Source of the DNA: JBMYRH01 sp049602155
GTDB lineage: Bacteria; Myxococcota_A; UBA9042; PHBI01; JBMYRH01
Direction: 5' to 3'
NCBI GenBank assembly: GCA_049602155.1
Contig: JBMYRH010000012.1
Coordinates: forward strand, 131,765 to 195,764
Length of the DNA stretch: 64,000 nucleotides
Shown here: positions 30,601 through 40,400 of the stretch, in pieces
Layout of the letters: each line of letters begins with the position of its first letter
Position numbering within the stretch: the stretch's first letter is position 1
Notes under the pieces: generated by a model
Databases searched by the model: none
What the model was told of the DNA's origin: nothing
What the model saw: only the letters and a program-made list of their open reading frames with translations
Position numbers and translations under genes: made by a program

Positions 30601-32832
30601 CTAGAAGGAGGGCGCGCTGTCGCGTCGCCTCCATCCTAGGAACATAAGCCCTACGATGACCAGCCCACCGGTCAATGGGTGTGACGACTGTCCACCAGCA
30701 TCACACCCGCCACCTCCGGCTGTCCATGTGCTCCCAGCCGCGATGCAGTCGGCTTCGGTCTCAAGTGGTCCCCATGTGTGCCCAGCTGCGACACAGCTGT
30801 CACGGGTCGTGAGGGGGCCCCATGTCGCGCCCGCGGCGCTGCAGTCGGCGGTTCCGGTGTAGGTTGGGTCGGAGCACCCAGAGGCCGAGCATCCCTCGGT
30901 CAGTTCACACTCGGGGACGCTCGGAGCGCCGTCACCGTCGGATGATGAGCTACCCTCACCTGGGGCGCATTGCCCGGAGTCGGCGCTACACGTCAGCCCT
31001 GACGGACACGGGGCCTCATCAGAGCAAGCGCGTGTGCAGATCCCATCGACGCACACGCTGTAGCTGCACTCGGTGTCATCGGTGCATGCACCACCCGCAT
31101 CCACGAGGATGCACAGCGCCTGTTGGATATCACACCGGTAGCCTGCTGGGCAGCCCGTCTGATCACCACAGCCCCGGGTACATAATCCGTCGACACACAT
31201 GCCTGAGTCGCACTCGTCATCTGTGGCGCAGCTACCTCCGACCTCCGCCTTCTCGCACATCCCCGAGGTGGGCTCGCAGAAGAGCCCAGCGGGGCAGGGG
31301 GCCTCGTCCGAGCAGGTGCGTGTGCAGATGCCCTCGACGCACAGCGTGTAGCTGCAGTCCATGTCGTCGGTGCATGCGCTGCCCGCAGGGACCAGCTCGC
31401 AGATGCCCGCGTCGGCATCACAGAGGTAGCCGGCTGGGCATGGCGTGTTGTCAGCGCACGCACGGGTGCAGAGGCCGTCGACGCAGTAGCCGCCCGGGCA
31501 GGCCAGGTCGTCTTTACAGCCCATGCCGACCTTGTCGAGGAGGCAGGCGCCATTGGTGCAGTTCCACCCCTCGGGGCAGTCGAGGTCAGCGTCGCACTCG
31601 CGGGTGCAGAGGTCGCCGAGGCAGATCTCCGAGGTGCAGTCCTCGTTCAAGGCGCAGGTGTTGCCGATCTCGGGGCGGCAGCCGACGGCGACAGGGTCAC
31701 ACTCGAAGCCGCTGGGGCACGGCATGTCCTCCGAGCATGTGCGTGAGCACGTCCCGTCCAGACACCATCCACCCAAGCACTCCGAGGGCTCCAGGCAACG
31801 CCCGCCGACGGGGACGACCTCACAGACCTCATCGCCGTTACAGAAGAGGCCGGTGGGGCATGGCGCTTGGTCATTGCATCGGCGGGTGCAGATGGCGCCG
31901 GCACACAGCCCAGACTCGCAGTCGTTGCCGGACTCACACCAGCCCCCGATAGGGTAGGAGTAGTCCGGGTGCGTGGGCCAGCCCAACGCCCAAGCGGGGA
32001 CGTTCAGACCATTGAGCTCGGCGGCATAGACGACGGTGTCTTTGATCCAGTCACCCCAGGTGTTGACGCCGGAGTAGACAGGGCTGGAGCATTCCGCACC
32101 GCCGCGGGAGGCGACGCCGATGACGCGGTTGTACTCGTCGATGGCCGGTCCGCCGCTGTCTCCTTGGCAGACCCCTGTGTCACCGATCCACTCCGAGGAG
32201 GTCAGTGGGTACCAGCTCGGGCATTCGCCCGGACCGCAGTTGACGTAGAGGTTATCGCGACGGCGGCGGGTCCCAGAGCCTTGGCCTTGGCCGTTCGTGG
32301 AGCCGTAGCCGATGGCGGAGTAGGGGTCGTCGGCGGTGTGCGGCGTGTCCACGCGTGGGATCATCGCCGGGGCGTTCCAATAGCTTGGGACGGGCTCCTC
32401 AAGGATCAGCAACGCGATGTCGTAGCCACAGGCCCAGTTGCTCGCCTGCGGGACGACGATCTCTTGGCAGCGAATGTAGGCGCCCTCATCCCAGGGCATC
32501 GGGGATTGGTTGGTGACAAAGACGTACTCAGGGGTCTGCGATGGACCGAAGGTGCTCTGATTGCAGTCGACGTAGCTCTGCGTCGACATGTTCGCGATGC
32601 AGTGCTGCGCGGTCAGGATCACGTTCTCACTGATGATCGTGCCGCTGCAGGTGCCGAAGCCCCCTTGGCTGGCCATACCCAAGCCGACGACAGCGAGGTC
32701 GACCGAATTGTAGCCACCCTTGATGGGGAGCTGAGCGGTCTCAAGCTGGACCTGATCGGCAGTGCTGCGCTCCGCGGCGCAGCCTATGGTGAGAATCGAG
32801 GTCAAGGTCACTACGCTGAACACACGCCACAT
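30601..32832 (-). CDS. Trypsin-like serine protease lipoprotein with Cys-rich repeats and C-terminal sorting-like tail
   Basis: 743 residues. Signal MWRVFSVVTLTSILTIGC with lipobox LTIGC. The S1 protease domain near 30-280 has a full triad: LTAQHC (His), YDIALLIL (Asp), GDSGGPAI (Ser). About seven Cys-rich repeats follow (CTDDMDCSYTLCVEGICTRTC type). The end is a Gly/Cys spacer, CDAGGQSSHPLTGG, a short hydrophobic helix LVIVGLMFLGW and RRR, which resembles MYXO-CTERM/GlyGly-CTERM tails. Having both a lipobox and such a tail is odd. ATG 32832 was chosen for its GGAGGTG and lipobox; the frame extends upstream to 32874. It probably acts on the cell surface. Confidence 0.85.
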   Translation of the reverse strand: MWRVFSVVTLTSILTIGCAAERSTADQVQLETAQLPIKGGYNSVDLAVVGLGMASQGGFGTCSGTIISENVILTAQHCIANMSTQSYVDCNQSTFGPSQTPEYVFVTNQSPMPWDEGAYIRCQEIVVPQASNWACGYDIALLILEEPVPSYWNAPAMIPRVDTPHTADDPYSAIGYGSTNGQGQGSGTRRRRDNLYVNCGPGECPSWYPLTSSEWIGDTGVCQGDSGGPAIDEYNRVIGVASRGGAECSSPVYSGVNTWGDWIKDTVVYAAELNGLNVPAWALGWPTHPDYSYPIGGWCESGNDCESGLCAGAICTRRCNDQAPCPTGLFCNGDEVCEVVPVGGRCLEPSECLGGWCLDGTCSRTCSEDMPCPSGFECDPVAVGCRPEIGNTCALNEDCTSEICLGDLCTRECDADLDCPEGWNCTNGACLLDKVGMGCKDDLACPGGYCVDGLCTRACADNTPCPAGYLCDADAGICELVPAGSACTDDMDCSYTLCVEGICTRTCSDEAPCPAGLFCEPTSGMCEKAEVGGSCATDDECDSGMCVDGLCTRGCGDQTGCPAGYRCDIQQALCILVDAGGACTDDTECSYSVCVDGICTRACSDEAPCPSGLTCSADSGQCAPGEGSSSSDGDGAPSVPECELTEGCSASGCSDPTYTGTADCSAAGATWGPLTTRDSCVAAGHTWGPLETEADCIAAGSTWTAGGGGCDAGGQSSHPLTGGLVIVGLMFLGWRRRDSAPSF

Positions 32833-33041
32833 CACCAGAGCACCTCCACAACCATTCGTGAGCGCGGAGAGCATACAGGCTTCCGGTCAATTCACGAGAC
32901 CGTAATACCGAACCCGACCCAGAAGATGTTTATGCCGCGGGACTCGAAGACTCGGCGAGTGTTCGGAATTATAGAGGTAATCCTCGCCCCGCTGCCTCTC
33001 GCGTTCTGCCCCAAGCCGCGATTATCCACTCGCTCATGACC

Positions 33042-35273
33042 TTAGGGGCCGCTTGGCTCCACAGGGATCGTGGTTGGGGGGTTGCGGAGCAGATCGAGCT
33101 CCTCGGGCGTGTAGATGTTGTCACCCATCCGCTGGTTTCGGGGCCACCACGGGTCCGTGGCGGCGTCCTCCGGGATCTCGGTGCTGAACGGTGGGCTCTG
33201 CGGGACCTGTACGGCCCTCATGCGCGCGATCTCATCCAGCGAGAGGGGCCGCATTTCTTGAGGGAACGGGTGCCCGGGGACGACCAGGGGTAGACCTTCG
33301 CGGGTCTGAATCGCGTCGAGGGCATAGGTCGTCCAGTCGGTCTCGGGATCGCAGGACTCGTCCTCGTTGGTCACGTCGCAGGCCTCTTCCATGAACCGCT
33401 GTGTGCCAAAGCCGTAGGTCAGATCCAACAAGGTGGCGTTGTCCGGGGCCTCGGGATCGCCCTGAGTGTGGCAGCGATCGCAGGCCATGAACTGGCTCGT
33501 CCGGCGGGTCGTGTGCGGGTTGAACGTGCGCTGGCCGAACCCAGCGATGGTGCGGCCGTCGTCGAAGGTGAACGTGCGCGGCTTGGAGGTGAAGATGTCC
33601 TCGCTCTCGCCCTCCTCCTCACCCGGGCCCACCAAGGTCATGAAGAAGCGCTCGGCGGGCATGCTCAGCCCCATCTTCCCCTCGGTGTTTCGCATCAGGA
33701 CCATGTCGTTGAGGGTCACCCACTTCCGCCCGCCAACGGGCCGGCCCGGGACCATCTCTCCCGTCGTGTGGTAGGCGGCGTCCTTCGTGAGGTCGATCTC
33801 CACGTGGCAGCCGTAGCAGGACGGCGTCCAGGAGGCGTGGCATGTGTAGCACTCGAGCTCGTCTGTGTGGCTGAAGCCGTCCTCGTTGATCCCCATCGAC
33901 TGCTCGGCCAAGGGGTTGTAGTCCTTGTGGCCCTTGGTCACGGTGTCCATGGTCTGGGGGATCTCCAGCTCGATGCCCGTCACGCGGGTCAAGAGGAAGA
34001 GCGTCCCGTCGCGCTCGTAGATGTTGTCCCGCAGGGGGTCGAGCTCGGCCCGCTCTCGCACAGAGCCGTGACAGGATTCACACTGGGTGCGGTTGGCGCA
34101 CTGGGTGTCGGCGTAGATGTGTCCATCACCGTGGACATCTTCTGTCGTGTGGCAGTCGATACAGTGCATCCCGGCCTCGAAGTGGACGTCCGCCGGGGTC
34201 TCGTCCCAGTCGTTCGCGATGTCCTCGTCGGTCATGTAGAAGTTCGCATCATGACCGTGCAGGGTTTTGCCCAAGACGGCGGGGTTGTCCGGGTTGTAGC
34301 CAGGCCCGCCACCCTCGCGATAGCCCTGGAAGTTGATCCCGAGGCGCCCGCCTCGGTAGTGGCATGATGTGCACGCCTCATACGGGGGCGACTTCGTCAT
34401 CTGGTGGGTCACAGGGTGAGGCACTGTCTGACGGTTCACCCACGGGTCCGTGCCGATGTAGAGCCCATCGTCGGAGTACGGCATGTGGCAGGCCGTGCAC
34501 CCCGAGGAGCGGAAGTCACCCGGGAAGCGGTTCTCACCGAAGTCCGACAGGTGGCAGCGGAAGCATGACTTCACCATGTACTGGTCTTGGGCGTTGGCCA
34601 CCGTTGGCGCGTTGTGGGGATCGTCGCTGGTGATGTCGATGGGCGCCGGCTCCATGCGTTGGAGCTCAGGGACAGCGCACTCGCTGGCCTCGTGGGAGTT
34701 CGGGTCGTGCACATCGGTGACCCCCAGCAGGCCGTACGGGGTCGCCTGCTTCATCGCGCGATAGCGTGCGACAGTGACCTCCCCCGACGTGTGCGCCATG
34801 GTCGAGCGCATCACGGCCTCGGTCTGCTTGGGGTGACAGGGCTGGCAGGTCTTGTCGAGGACTCGGAAGTCCCCAGGGTTGATGAACCGGACGTAGGCTT
34901 CATCGACCTCATCCAGCTCGGCCGCGGAGAGGTTCTTCAGGTACTTTGGCCCGGTCCCCGGGCCCACGTGGGCGAGCTCCATGTCGTAGACCCACTCGCC
35001 GTCACAGGTCGTCTCTCCGTTCTCAACGACCTTCACGCCGTCGCAAACACGGTCGTTTCCGCCGTGGCAGTCTGTACAGGAGAGCGGGTGCCATGGGTGC
35101 GCCTCGCCGATCCCATGTGGGACGCCCTCATCGTCAAGCGGTTGATGACAGACGAGGCAGCTCGAGCGGTGCACGACGCGGTCTTCGATGACGTCCTTGC
35201 ACGCAGGTGCCGCCACAGCGAGCAGCACGAGCACGGAGAGTGGGAGACGCCACTGGCGATTAACCGTCGACAA
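33042..35273 (-). CDS. Undecaheme c-type cytochrome lipoprotein
   Basis: 743 residues. Eleven CxxCH heme-attachment motifs were counted (CLVCH, CTDCH, CQPCH, CFRCH, CTACH, CTSCH, CIDCH, CESCH, CYTCH, CYGCH, CDRCH). The signal RLPLSVLVLLAVAAPAC ends in a Cys that could be lipidated. The chosen start is TTG 35273, preceded by GGGAG at 7 nt; longer starts run ~100 nt into the upstream gene and lack signal character. Known: such multiheme proteins carry electrons across the periplasm or outer surface. It overlaps the preceding small lipoprotein gene by 14 bp, so the two form an operon. No quinol oxidase or porin partner is present in the window. Redox partners unknown. Confidence 0.88.
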   Translation of the reverse strand: MSTVNRQWRLPLSVLVLLAVAAPACKDVIEDRVVHRSSCLVCHQPLDDEGVPHGIGEAHPWHPLSCTDCHGGNDRVCDGVKVVENGETTCDGEWVYDMELAHVGPGTGPKYLKNLSAAELDEVDEAYVRFINPGDFRVLDKTCQPCHPKQTEAVMRSTMAHTSGEVTVARYRAMKQATPYGLLGVTDVHDPNSHEASECAVPELQRMEPAPIDITSDDPHNAPTVANAQDQYMVKSCFRCHLSDFGENRFPGDFRSSGCTACHMPYSDDGLYIGTDPWVNRQTVPHPVTHQMTKSPPYEACTSCHYRGGRLGINFQGYREGGGPGYNPDNPAVLGKTLHGHDANFYMTDEDIANDWDETPADVHFEAGMHCIDCHTTEDVHGDGHIYADTQCANRTQCESCHGSVRERAELDPLRDNIYERDGTLFLLTRVTGIELEIPQTMDTVTKGHKDYNPLAEQSMGINEDGFSHTDELECYTCHASWTPSCYGCHVEIDLTKDAAYHTTGEMVPGRPVGGRKWVTLNDMVLMRNTEGKMGLSMPAERFFMTLVGPGEEEGESEDIFTSKPRTFTFDDGRTIAGFGQRTFNPHTTRRTSQFMACDRCHTQGDPEAPDNATLLDLTYGFGTQRFMEEACDVTNEDESCDPETDWTTYALDAIQTREGLPLVVPGHPFPQEMRPLSLDEIARMRAVQVPQSPPFSTEIPEDAATDPWWPRNQRMGDNIYTPEELDLLRNPPTTIPVEPSGP

Positions 35274-35796
35274 GGAAGAGCTCCCGTGTCGCGGTGCCTT
35301 TGCGGCCCTCGCTGTCGACGACCTCGCAAGCCAGGGTCGCGCTGAGGTTGTACAGGTCATCGATCGGCTCGCCCTCGTTGGGGCTCGCGTGGATCACCGG
35401 CACGGGGAAGGCCTGGACCTCGAAGATGTCGTCCTTGGCCAAGAAGTAGCGTGTCGTCGCCGTAATGTCCCCCACCACCTCGCCGGTCTCCACCGTCAGT
35501 GTGCAGCGCGTGTCCGCGAAGGGGTAGATCCCGTCGATCCGTAGCGCTGGCATGATCCATGTGCCCCCCTGCAGGCCATTGACGATCGGCGAATTGTCCC
35601 CGTCGTGCAGCGGCTCATAGAGCTGCTCGTGGTAAAACCCGATATCGAGCGAGGGTGTTCCCGTGATCTCGAGCGACGGCACCAAGATATCAAGATCGAT
35701 CTCGGGATCGACGTCTCGATAGCCCACGACGACATCACAGGCCCCGAAGAGTAGGAGGCTAACGACCATAACGGCGCTGAGTGGGAAACGATCCAT
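35260..35796 (-). CDS. Small lipoprotein, probable partner of the multiheme cytochrome
   Basis: 178 residues. Signal MDRFPLSAVMVVSLLLFGAC with lipobox LFGAC, then an all-beta-looking domain (LDILVPSLEITGTPSLDIGF, CTLTVETGEVVGDITATTRY, ATLACEVVDSEGRKGTATRE) with one Cys pair, perhaps Ig-like. No family recognised. The stop lies 14 bp inside the start region of the 11-heme cytochrome, which strongly suggests co-translation and a shared complex at the outer membrane. Confidence 0.7.
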   Translation of the reverse strand: MDRFPLSAVMVVSLLLFGACDVVVGYRDVDPEIDLDILVPSLEITGTPSLDIGFYHEQLYEPLHDGDNSPIVNGLQGGTWIMPALRIDGIYPFADTRCTLTVETGEVVGDITATTRYFLAKDDIFEVQAFPVPVIHASPNEGEPIDDLYNLSATLACEVVDSEGRKGTATRELFLVDG

Positions 35797-35901
35797 CGCC
35801 TGATCTATACCGGGTCGACGCTGACGAAGCCATGTTCTGTGTCCACAGCGTGTCGACGGAGCGCTTCCTCCGTGGGTGCAGGGCGCGCTCCGGGCTAGGT
35901 G

Positions 35902-36774
35902 CTATTCGGATACCTTCGGCTTCACGATGACCTTCGGCTTCTTCTTCACCTGCGGCTTGACGACGACCTTGGGCTTGGGCTTGACGACGACCTTGGGCTT
36001 GGGTTTGACGACCACCTTGGGCTTGGCGTCGACCTTGGGTTTCACCACGACCTTGGGCTTGGCGTCGACCTTGGGTTTCACCACGACCTTGGGCTTCGGT
36101 GACACACCCTTCGGGTTGATGATCACCTTCTTTGTCCCGGGGATCACAGTGGCCTTGGCACCAGCCTTCGGGGCGCCGAGGACCTGCTTGGGGATGGCGC
36201 GCATGTTCGGCTTGAGCTGAACCGCCGGGGGAATAGCAGCCTTCACAGGTGCCGCCGCGGCGGGCTTGGGCTTAGCCTCGACCACGGTGATGTTGATCTC
36301 CGCCGTGATCGGGGGCGTGTACGGCCGGTGCGATCCGTCGGCGAAGAGCAAGCGCAGGCTATGCGGCCCTGGGCTCAGGGTCACGTCAGCGCAGGCCGAG
36401 CCGTCGCCAAGGTGGATGTTCTGAGCGTCCTTCGGGATGTCCTTTGTCAGGTCGTCTGGGACGGGGATGTCCACCAGGATATGGTGATGGCCCTTGCCCG
36501 CATTGACGGGGCCAGAGGGCTCAAGCTCGAGGCCCTCAGTCGCGATGCAGACCTTCACCGGGCTGGTGACCTTGTCGCCCTCTTTGAGGTTCTCAAAGGA
36601 GACCTTCGCGCCCTCGGGCGCCGGGAGTGAGACGGGGCCAGCGGGCTCCTCTGCGGCGGGCGCAGCTTCGACCTTCGTGGCCGTGGCTTGGCCACCAGGA
36701 TCTTCGGACTTCTCGCAGGCGATGGCAGCGAGGCCGGCGGCGAGGATGATTAGGCTCAGTGGTAGACGCGTCAT
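35902..36774 (-). CDS. DUF4399-type lipoprotein with Lys-Pro-Val repeat tail
   Basis: 290 residues. Lipobox LAAIAC follows a short signal. Residues ~45-165 have the DUF4399 pattern (VKVCIATEGLELEP, GKGHHHILVDIP, HLGDGSACADVTLSPGPHSL, LLFADGSHRPYTPPI). This domain is common in periplasmic proteins of unknown role, and its His cluster GHHHI may bind metal. The last ~75 residues are highly basic repeats of the PKVVVKPK type, likely extended and able to bind anionic polymers. AAGGAG precedes ATG 36774. It is divergent from the next gene. Confidence 0.82.
   Translation of the reverse strand: MTRLPLSLIILAAGLAAIACEKSEDPGGQATATKVEAAPAAEEPAGPVSLPAPEGAKVSFENLKEGDKVTSPVKVCIATEGLELEPSGPVNAGKGHHHILVDIPVPDDLTKDIPKDAQNIHLGDGSACADVTLSPGPHSLRLLFADGSHRPYTPPITAEINITVVEAKPKPAAAAPVKAAIPPAVQLKPNMRAIPKQVLGAPKAGAKATVIPGTKKVIINPKGVSPKPKVVVKPKVDAKPKVVVKPKVDAKPKVVVKPKPKVVVKPKPKVVVKPQVKKKPKVIVKPKVSE
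35950..36095 (-). repeat. Tandem repeats encoding PKVVVKPK units
   Basis: Imperfect 18- and 36-bp tandem repeats (core ACCTTGGGCTTG on the plus strand) encode the basic tail of the DUF4399 lipoprotein. They keep frame, so length changes would not disrupt the protein. Confidence 0.75.
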
Positions 36775-36932
36775 GGTCGGCTCCTTGTTGAGGCGCGCCG
36801 ATGATGAGGCCCTTTGGCCCGACTCGTCAACGGTCGACCTCGCTGTCGATCGAGAACTCCGACGAGCAGCAGGTTCGGTGCTATGGTCTCGGCGCGTCGT
36901 GTGGACCGAGTCGCGTCAGGGGGCCGATCGAA

Positions 36933-37457
36933 ATGCAGCCGACATGGAGTCTATTACTCACCGCCTTCTCAGCGGTGACAGTCTGCCTCTTCACCTCAGG
37001 GTGTGAGACCCCCGTCAATGACCTCGACCTCCCCCCACCAGCGATCGTGGGGCCTGGAGACGCCACGGGGACAGAGCGTGTCGAAGACACGGCCTCCACA
37101 TCGACCAGTGACGGGGACAGCGCCTCCACCGACACGTCGATCGCTGACGGCACGGACGCGTCGTCGCCGGCCACTGACGACGCGAGCCAAGCTGGTGCCT
37201 CGATCACCGACACCGTGCAAGGTCCGTGCGACGCGTCCGAGGCCTGCCTCGCGTACTGGGTCGCCCTGAGTGAATGCTCGGTGGCCGCTGCAGGACCTGA
37301 TGCTGCGATCGATCCGAGCACTTACGATGCCAACTGCGTGGCGACCTGCGAGCTCGCTGAGCGCCTGGACTATGTTGGCCACTACGCGTGTTTGTCCGCC
37401 GGGATCCCCGACGACTGCACAGCCGATCCTGTTGACGTCCCCGACTGTGACATTTGA
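36933..37457 (+). CDS. Small lipoprotein with Ser/Thr/Asp linker and Cys-rich C-terminus
   Basis: 174 residues. Signal MQPTWSLLLTAFSAVTVCLF with lipobox FTSGC, a ~70-residue Asp/Ser/Thr/Ala linker, then a compact domain with eight Cys (CDASEACLAYWVALSECSVA ... NCVATCELAERLDYVGHYAC ... CTADPVDVPDCDI), presumably disulfide-bonded. No family recognised. ATG 36933 was chosen for the signal, with AGGGGG upstream; the frame opens earlier at 36801 without signal character. It ends 20 bp before the ydiJ-like gene on the same strand. Confidence 0.75.
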   Translation: MQPTWSLLLTAFSAVTVCLFTSGCETPVNDLDLPPPAIVGPGDATGTERVEDTASTSTSDGDSASTDTSIADGTDASSPATDDASQAGASITDTVQGPCDASEACLAYWVALSECSVAAAGPDAAIDPSTYDANCVATCELAERLDYVGHYACLSAGIPDDCTADPVDVPDCDI

Positions 37458-37477
37458 CCAAGAGCTGAGCACCTGAC

Positions 37478-40400
37478 GTGGCCACGATTCCCCGACTCGA
37501 CCAGCTCGCTGATGTTCAGGCGACCTACCTCAAGTTGCTCGCAGCGCTGGAGCGTGAGCCCGCTTTTGGGGGGGAGGTGCGCCGGGACGCCGCGACGCGA
37601 TTGGTAAGCGCCACAGACAATTCCCTCTATCAGCTTTTGCCACAGGCGGTCGTCTACCCCCGCTCGACTGCGGACGTCGCGGTCTTGATGCGGCTCCTCA
37701 ACACGCCAGAGTTTGAAGCGGTGACGGTGGCGCCTCGTGGGGGCGGCACCGGCACCAACGGGCAATCGTTGACGGAGGGGCTGGTCCTCGACCTGTCCCG
37801 TCATATGAATGCGATCCTGGACCTCGATCTTGAGGCGGGGTGCGTGCGCGTCCAGCCGGGGGTCGTCCTCGACGATCTCAACCGCCACTTGGCGCCCCAC
37901 GGGGTCACTTTTGGCCCGACACTCTCGCCCTCGAGCCGCGCCACGTTGGGGGGCATGATCTCAACCGACGCGGCGGGCAAGGGCTCGCGGATCCACGGAC
38001 GGACCAGTGATCACGTCCTCGGCCTGACGACCGTCTTCCTCGGCGGAGAGGTCTGGTGCTCGACGCCCATGGCGGGTGAAGCTCTGACCGCTGTTCAAGC
38101 GCAAGACGACTTCGTCGGCCATCTGCACCGTGAGGTGCCACGCATCTTGGCGGCTCACGAAGATGCGATCCGTGAGGACCTCCCAAAGCTCAAACGCTTT
38201 ATGACCGGCTATGATCTCGCGCACTCGTGGGACGGTCGCGCACAGCGCCTTGACCTGAGCCGGTTACTCGCAGGCTCGGAGGGGACACTCGGCGTGTTGA
38301 CCGAGGCCACCTTGCGCGTCGTGCCTATCCCCACCGCGAGTCGCCTTGTGGTGCTTCGCTATGGGTCATTTAGCGACGCTCTCGCGCACGCTCAAGAGCT
38401 CGCAGACACGCAACCAGGCGCCATCGAGACGGTCGATGAGACGGTCGTCGACCTCGCACGGAAGGACATCATCTGGCACCGAGTAGGCCCTCTACTGGAC
38501 CGCGCCGGCGAGGCGCCTGCGCGCGCGGTGAACTTGGTTGAGTATGAGGGCGCTGATGTCGCCGCCGTCGATGCGCAGGCCTCGCGCCTTTTGGCGTCTG
38601 TCGCCGCGCACTCGGCAGGCCCTGGTCAGCCCCTGGGGGCCTACATGGCGGCCAACGAGACCGAGCGTGCGGCGCTCTGGGATCTCCGGAAGAAGGGCGT
38701 CGGCTTGTTGGGGAAGTTGCCTGGAAATCGAAAGCCGAGCCCTTTCGTCGAAGACACGGTGGTGCCCCCGGAGCACTTGCCTGCCTATGTCGCTGAGTTT
38801 CGGGCGCTGCTTGAGGAAGCGGGGGTGAGCTACGGCATGTTCGGTCACATCGACGTGGGGTGTTTGCACGTGCGGCCCGCGCTGGACATGACCGACCCCG
38901 AGGATGCCGCCAAAGTGCGATGGATCTCCGAGCGTGTCGCGGAACTGGTCCAAGGCTACGGCGGTGTGCTGTGGGGGGAGCATGGCAAGGGGTTCCGCGC
39001 AGAGTTCAACCCGACGTTCTTTGGTGAGCGACTGTACGGGGCGCTCCGAGAACTCAAGGCGGTCTTCGACCCGACCGGTCGCCTGAATCCGGGGAAGATC
39101 ACCACACCCGCGGGGACCGATCTGCCCTTGGCGTCCATCGACGCCCCGACGCGAGGCGCTCTAGACGGCCAAATCGCCACGGAGACCCGCAATCGCTGGC
39201 CTGCTCTGATTCATTGTAACGGTAATGGGGCCTGTCACAACGTGGACCCCGACCACATCATGTGTCCGTCGTCCAAGGTGACCCGTGACCGCATCCACTC
39301 GCCCAAGGGCCGCGCGGGGGTCATGCGTGAGTGGCTCCGCCAACTCGCTCAGGTCGGCTACACACCCAGCTCAGAAGCACCGCGCCCGAGCGCGTGGTGG
39401 CGGACGCCAGGGCGCCTCCTGCGCCGCCTTGGGCAGCGCCTTGGTCGCTACGACTACTCCCATGATGTGCAGGCTGCGATGGAGGGGTGCCTCGCCTGCA
39501 AGGCGTGCGCCACTCAATGCCCGGTTGAGGTGGACATCCCTGCATTCCGAGCTGAGTTCCTCCACCGCTATCACGGGCGCTATGCACGCCCGCTGAGCGA
39601 CCTGCTGATCGGCGGGCTCGAGCACCTCCTCCCTTGGATGGCGCGGGCTCCCCGCCTGTGCAATGCGATGCTTCGCAACCCCTTGAGCGCGTGGTGTATC
39701 GAGAAGCTCGCAGGCCTGACAGACCTCCCTGCGCTGGCGAGCCCCTCGGCGGATGGTGTCCTGAAGCAGCGTGACTTGACGCCACGCTCGGCGACTCAGC
39801 TGCTCGCCCTCGATCCAGAGGCGCGGGCGCGCACGGTGGTCCTCGTACAGGATGCGTTCACGTCGTTTTACGAGCCGACGATCCTCGGCGCCGCCGTCGA
39901 CGTGTTGCGCCACCTCGGTGCCCACGTCGAGGTCTTGAGCTACATGCCCAGCGGCAAGGGGCTCCATGTCCGTGGCTTCCTCGGGCGCTTTACGCGCCTC
40001 GCGCGACGGAACGCAGCTGTGCTCTCGCGCCTCGAGGATGCCGGGCTCTCGATGGTGGCCCTTGAGCCCGCGGTCGCCTTGGCGTTCCGAGATGAGTACC
40101 CCAAGGCGCTCGGTGGATCGGGGCCGCGGGTCCTCTTGATCGACGAGTGGCTGGCCGCGAGTGACGCGTGGCCAGAGGTCTCAAGAGGGACCGAGGTCCC
40201 CACGGTTCGGTTATTTGGGCATTGTACGGAGCGCGCCCTCTCTCCGGAGACGGGGCGACGCTGGTCAGAGCTCTTCGAGCGCCTCGGTGCCTCTCTGGAG
40301 GTGGCCCGGGTGGGGTGCTGCGGAATGTCTGGGGCATACGGGCACACTGTGGGACACCAAGAGGAGTCCCGCGGCATCTTCGAGATGAGTTGGCGGCACC

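Noticed and set aside
35876..36220. Plus-strand frame with Gly-Leu-Thr repeats
   Set aside because: Complement of the PKVVVKPK repeats of the DUF4399 gene; repetitive by mirroring only.
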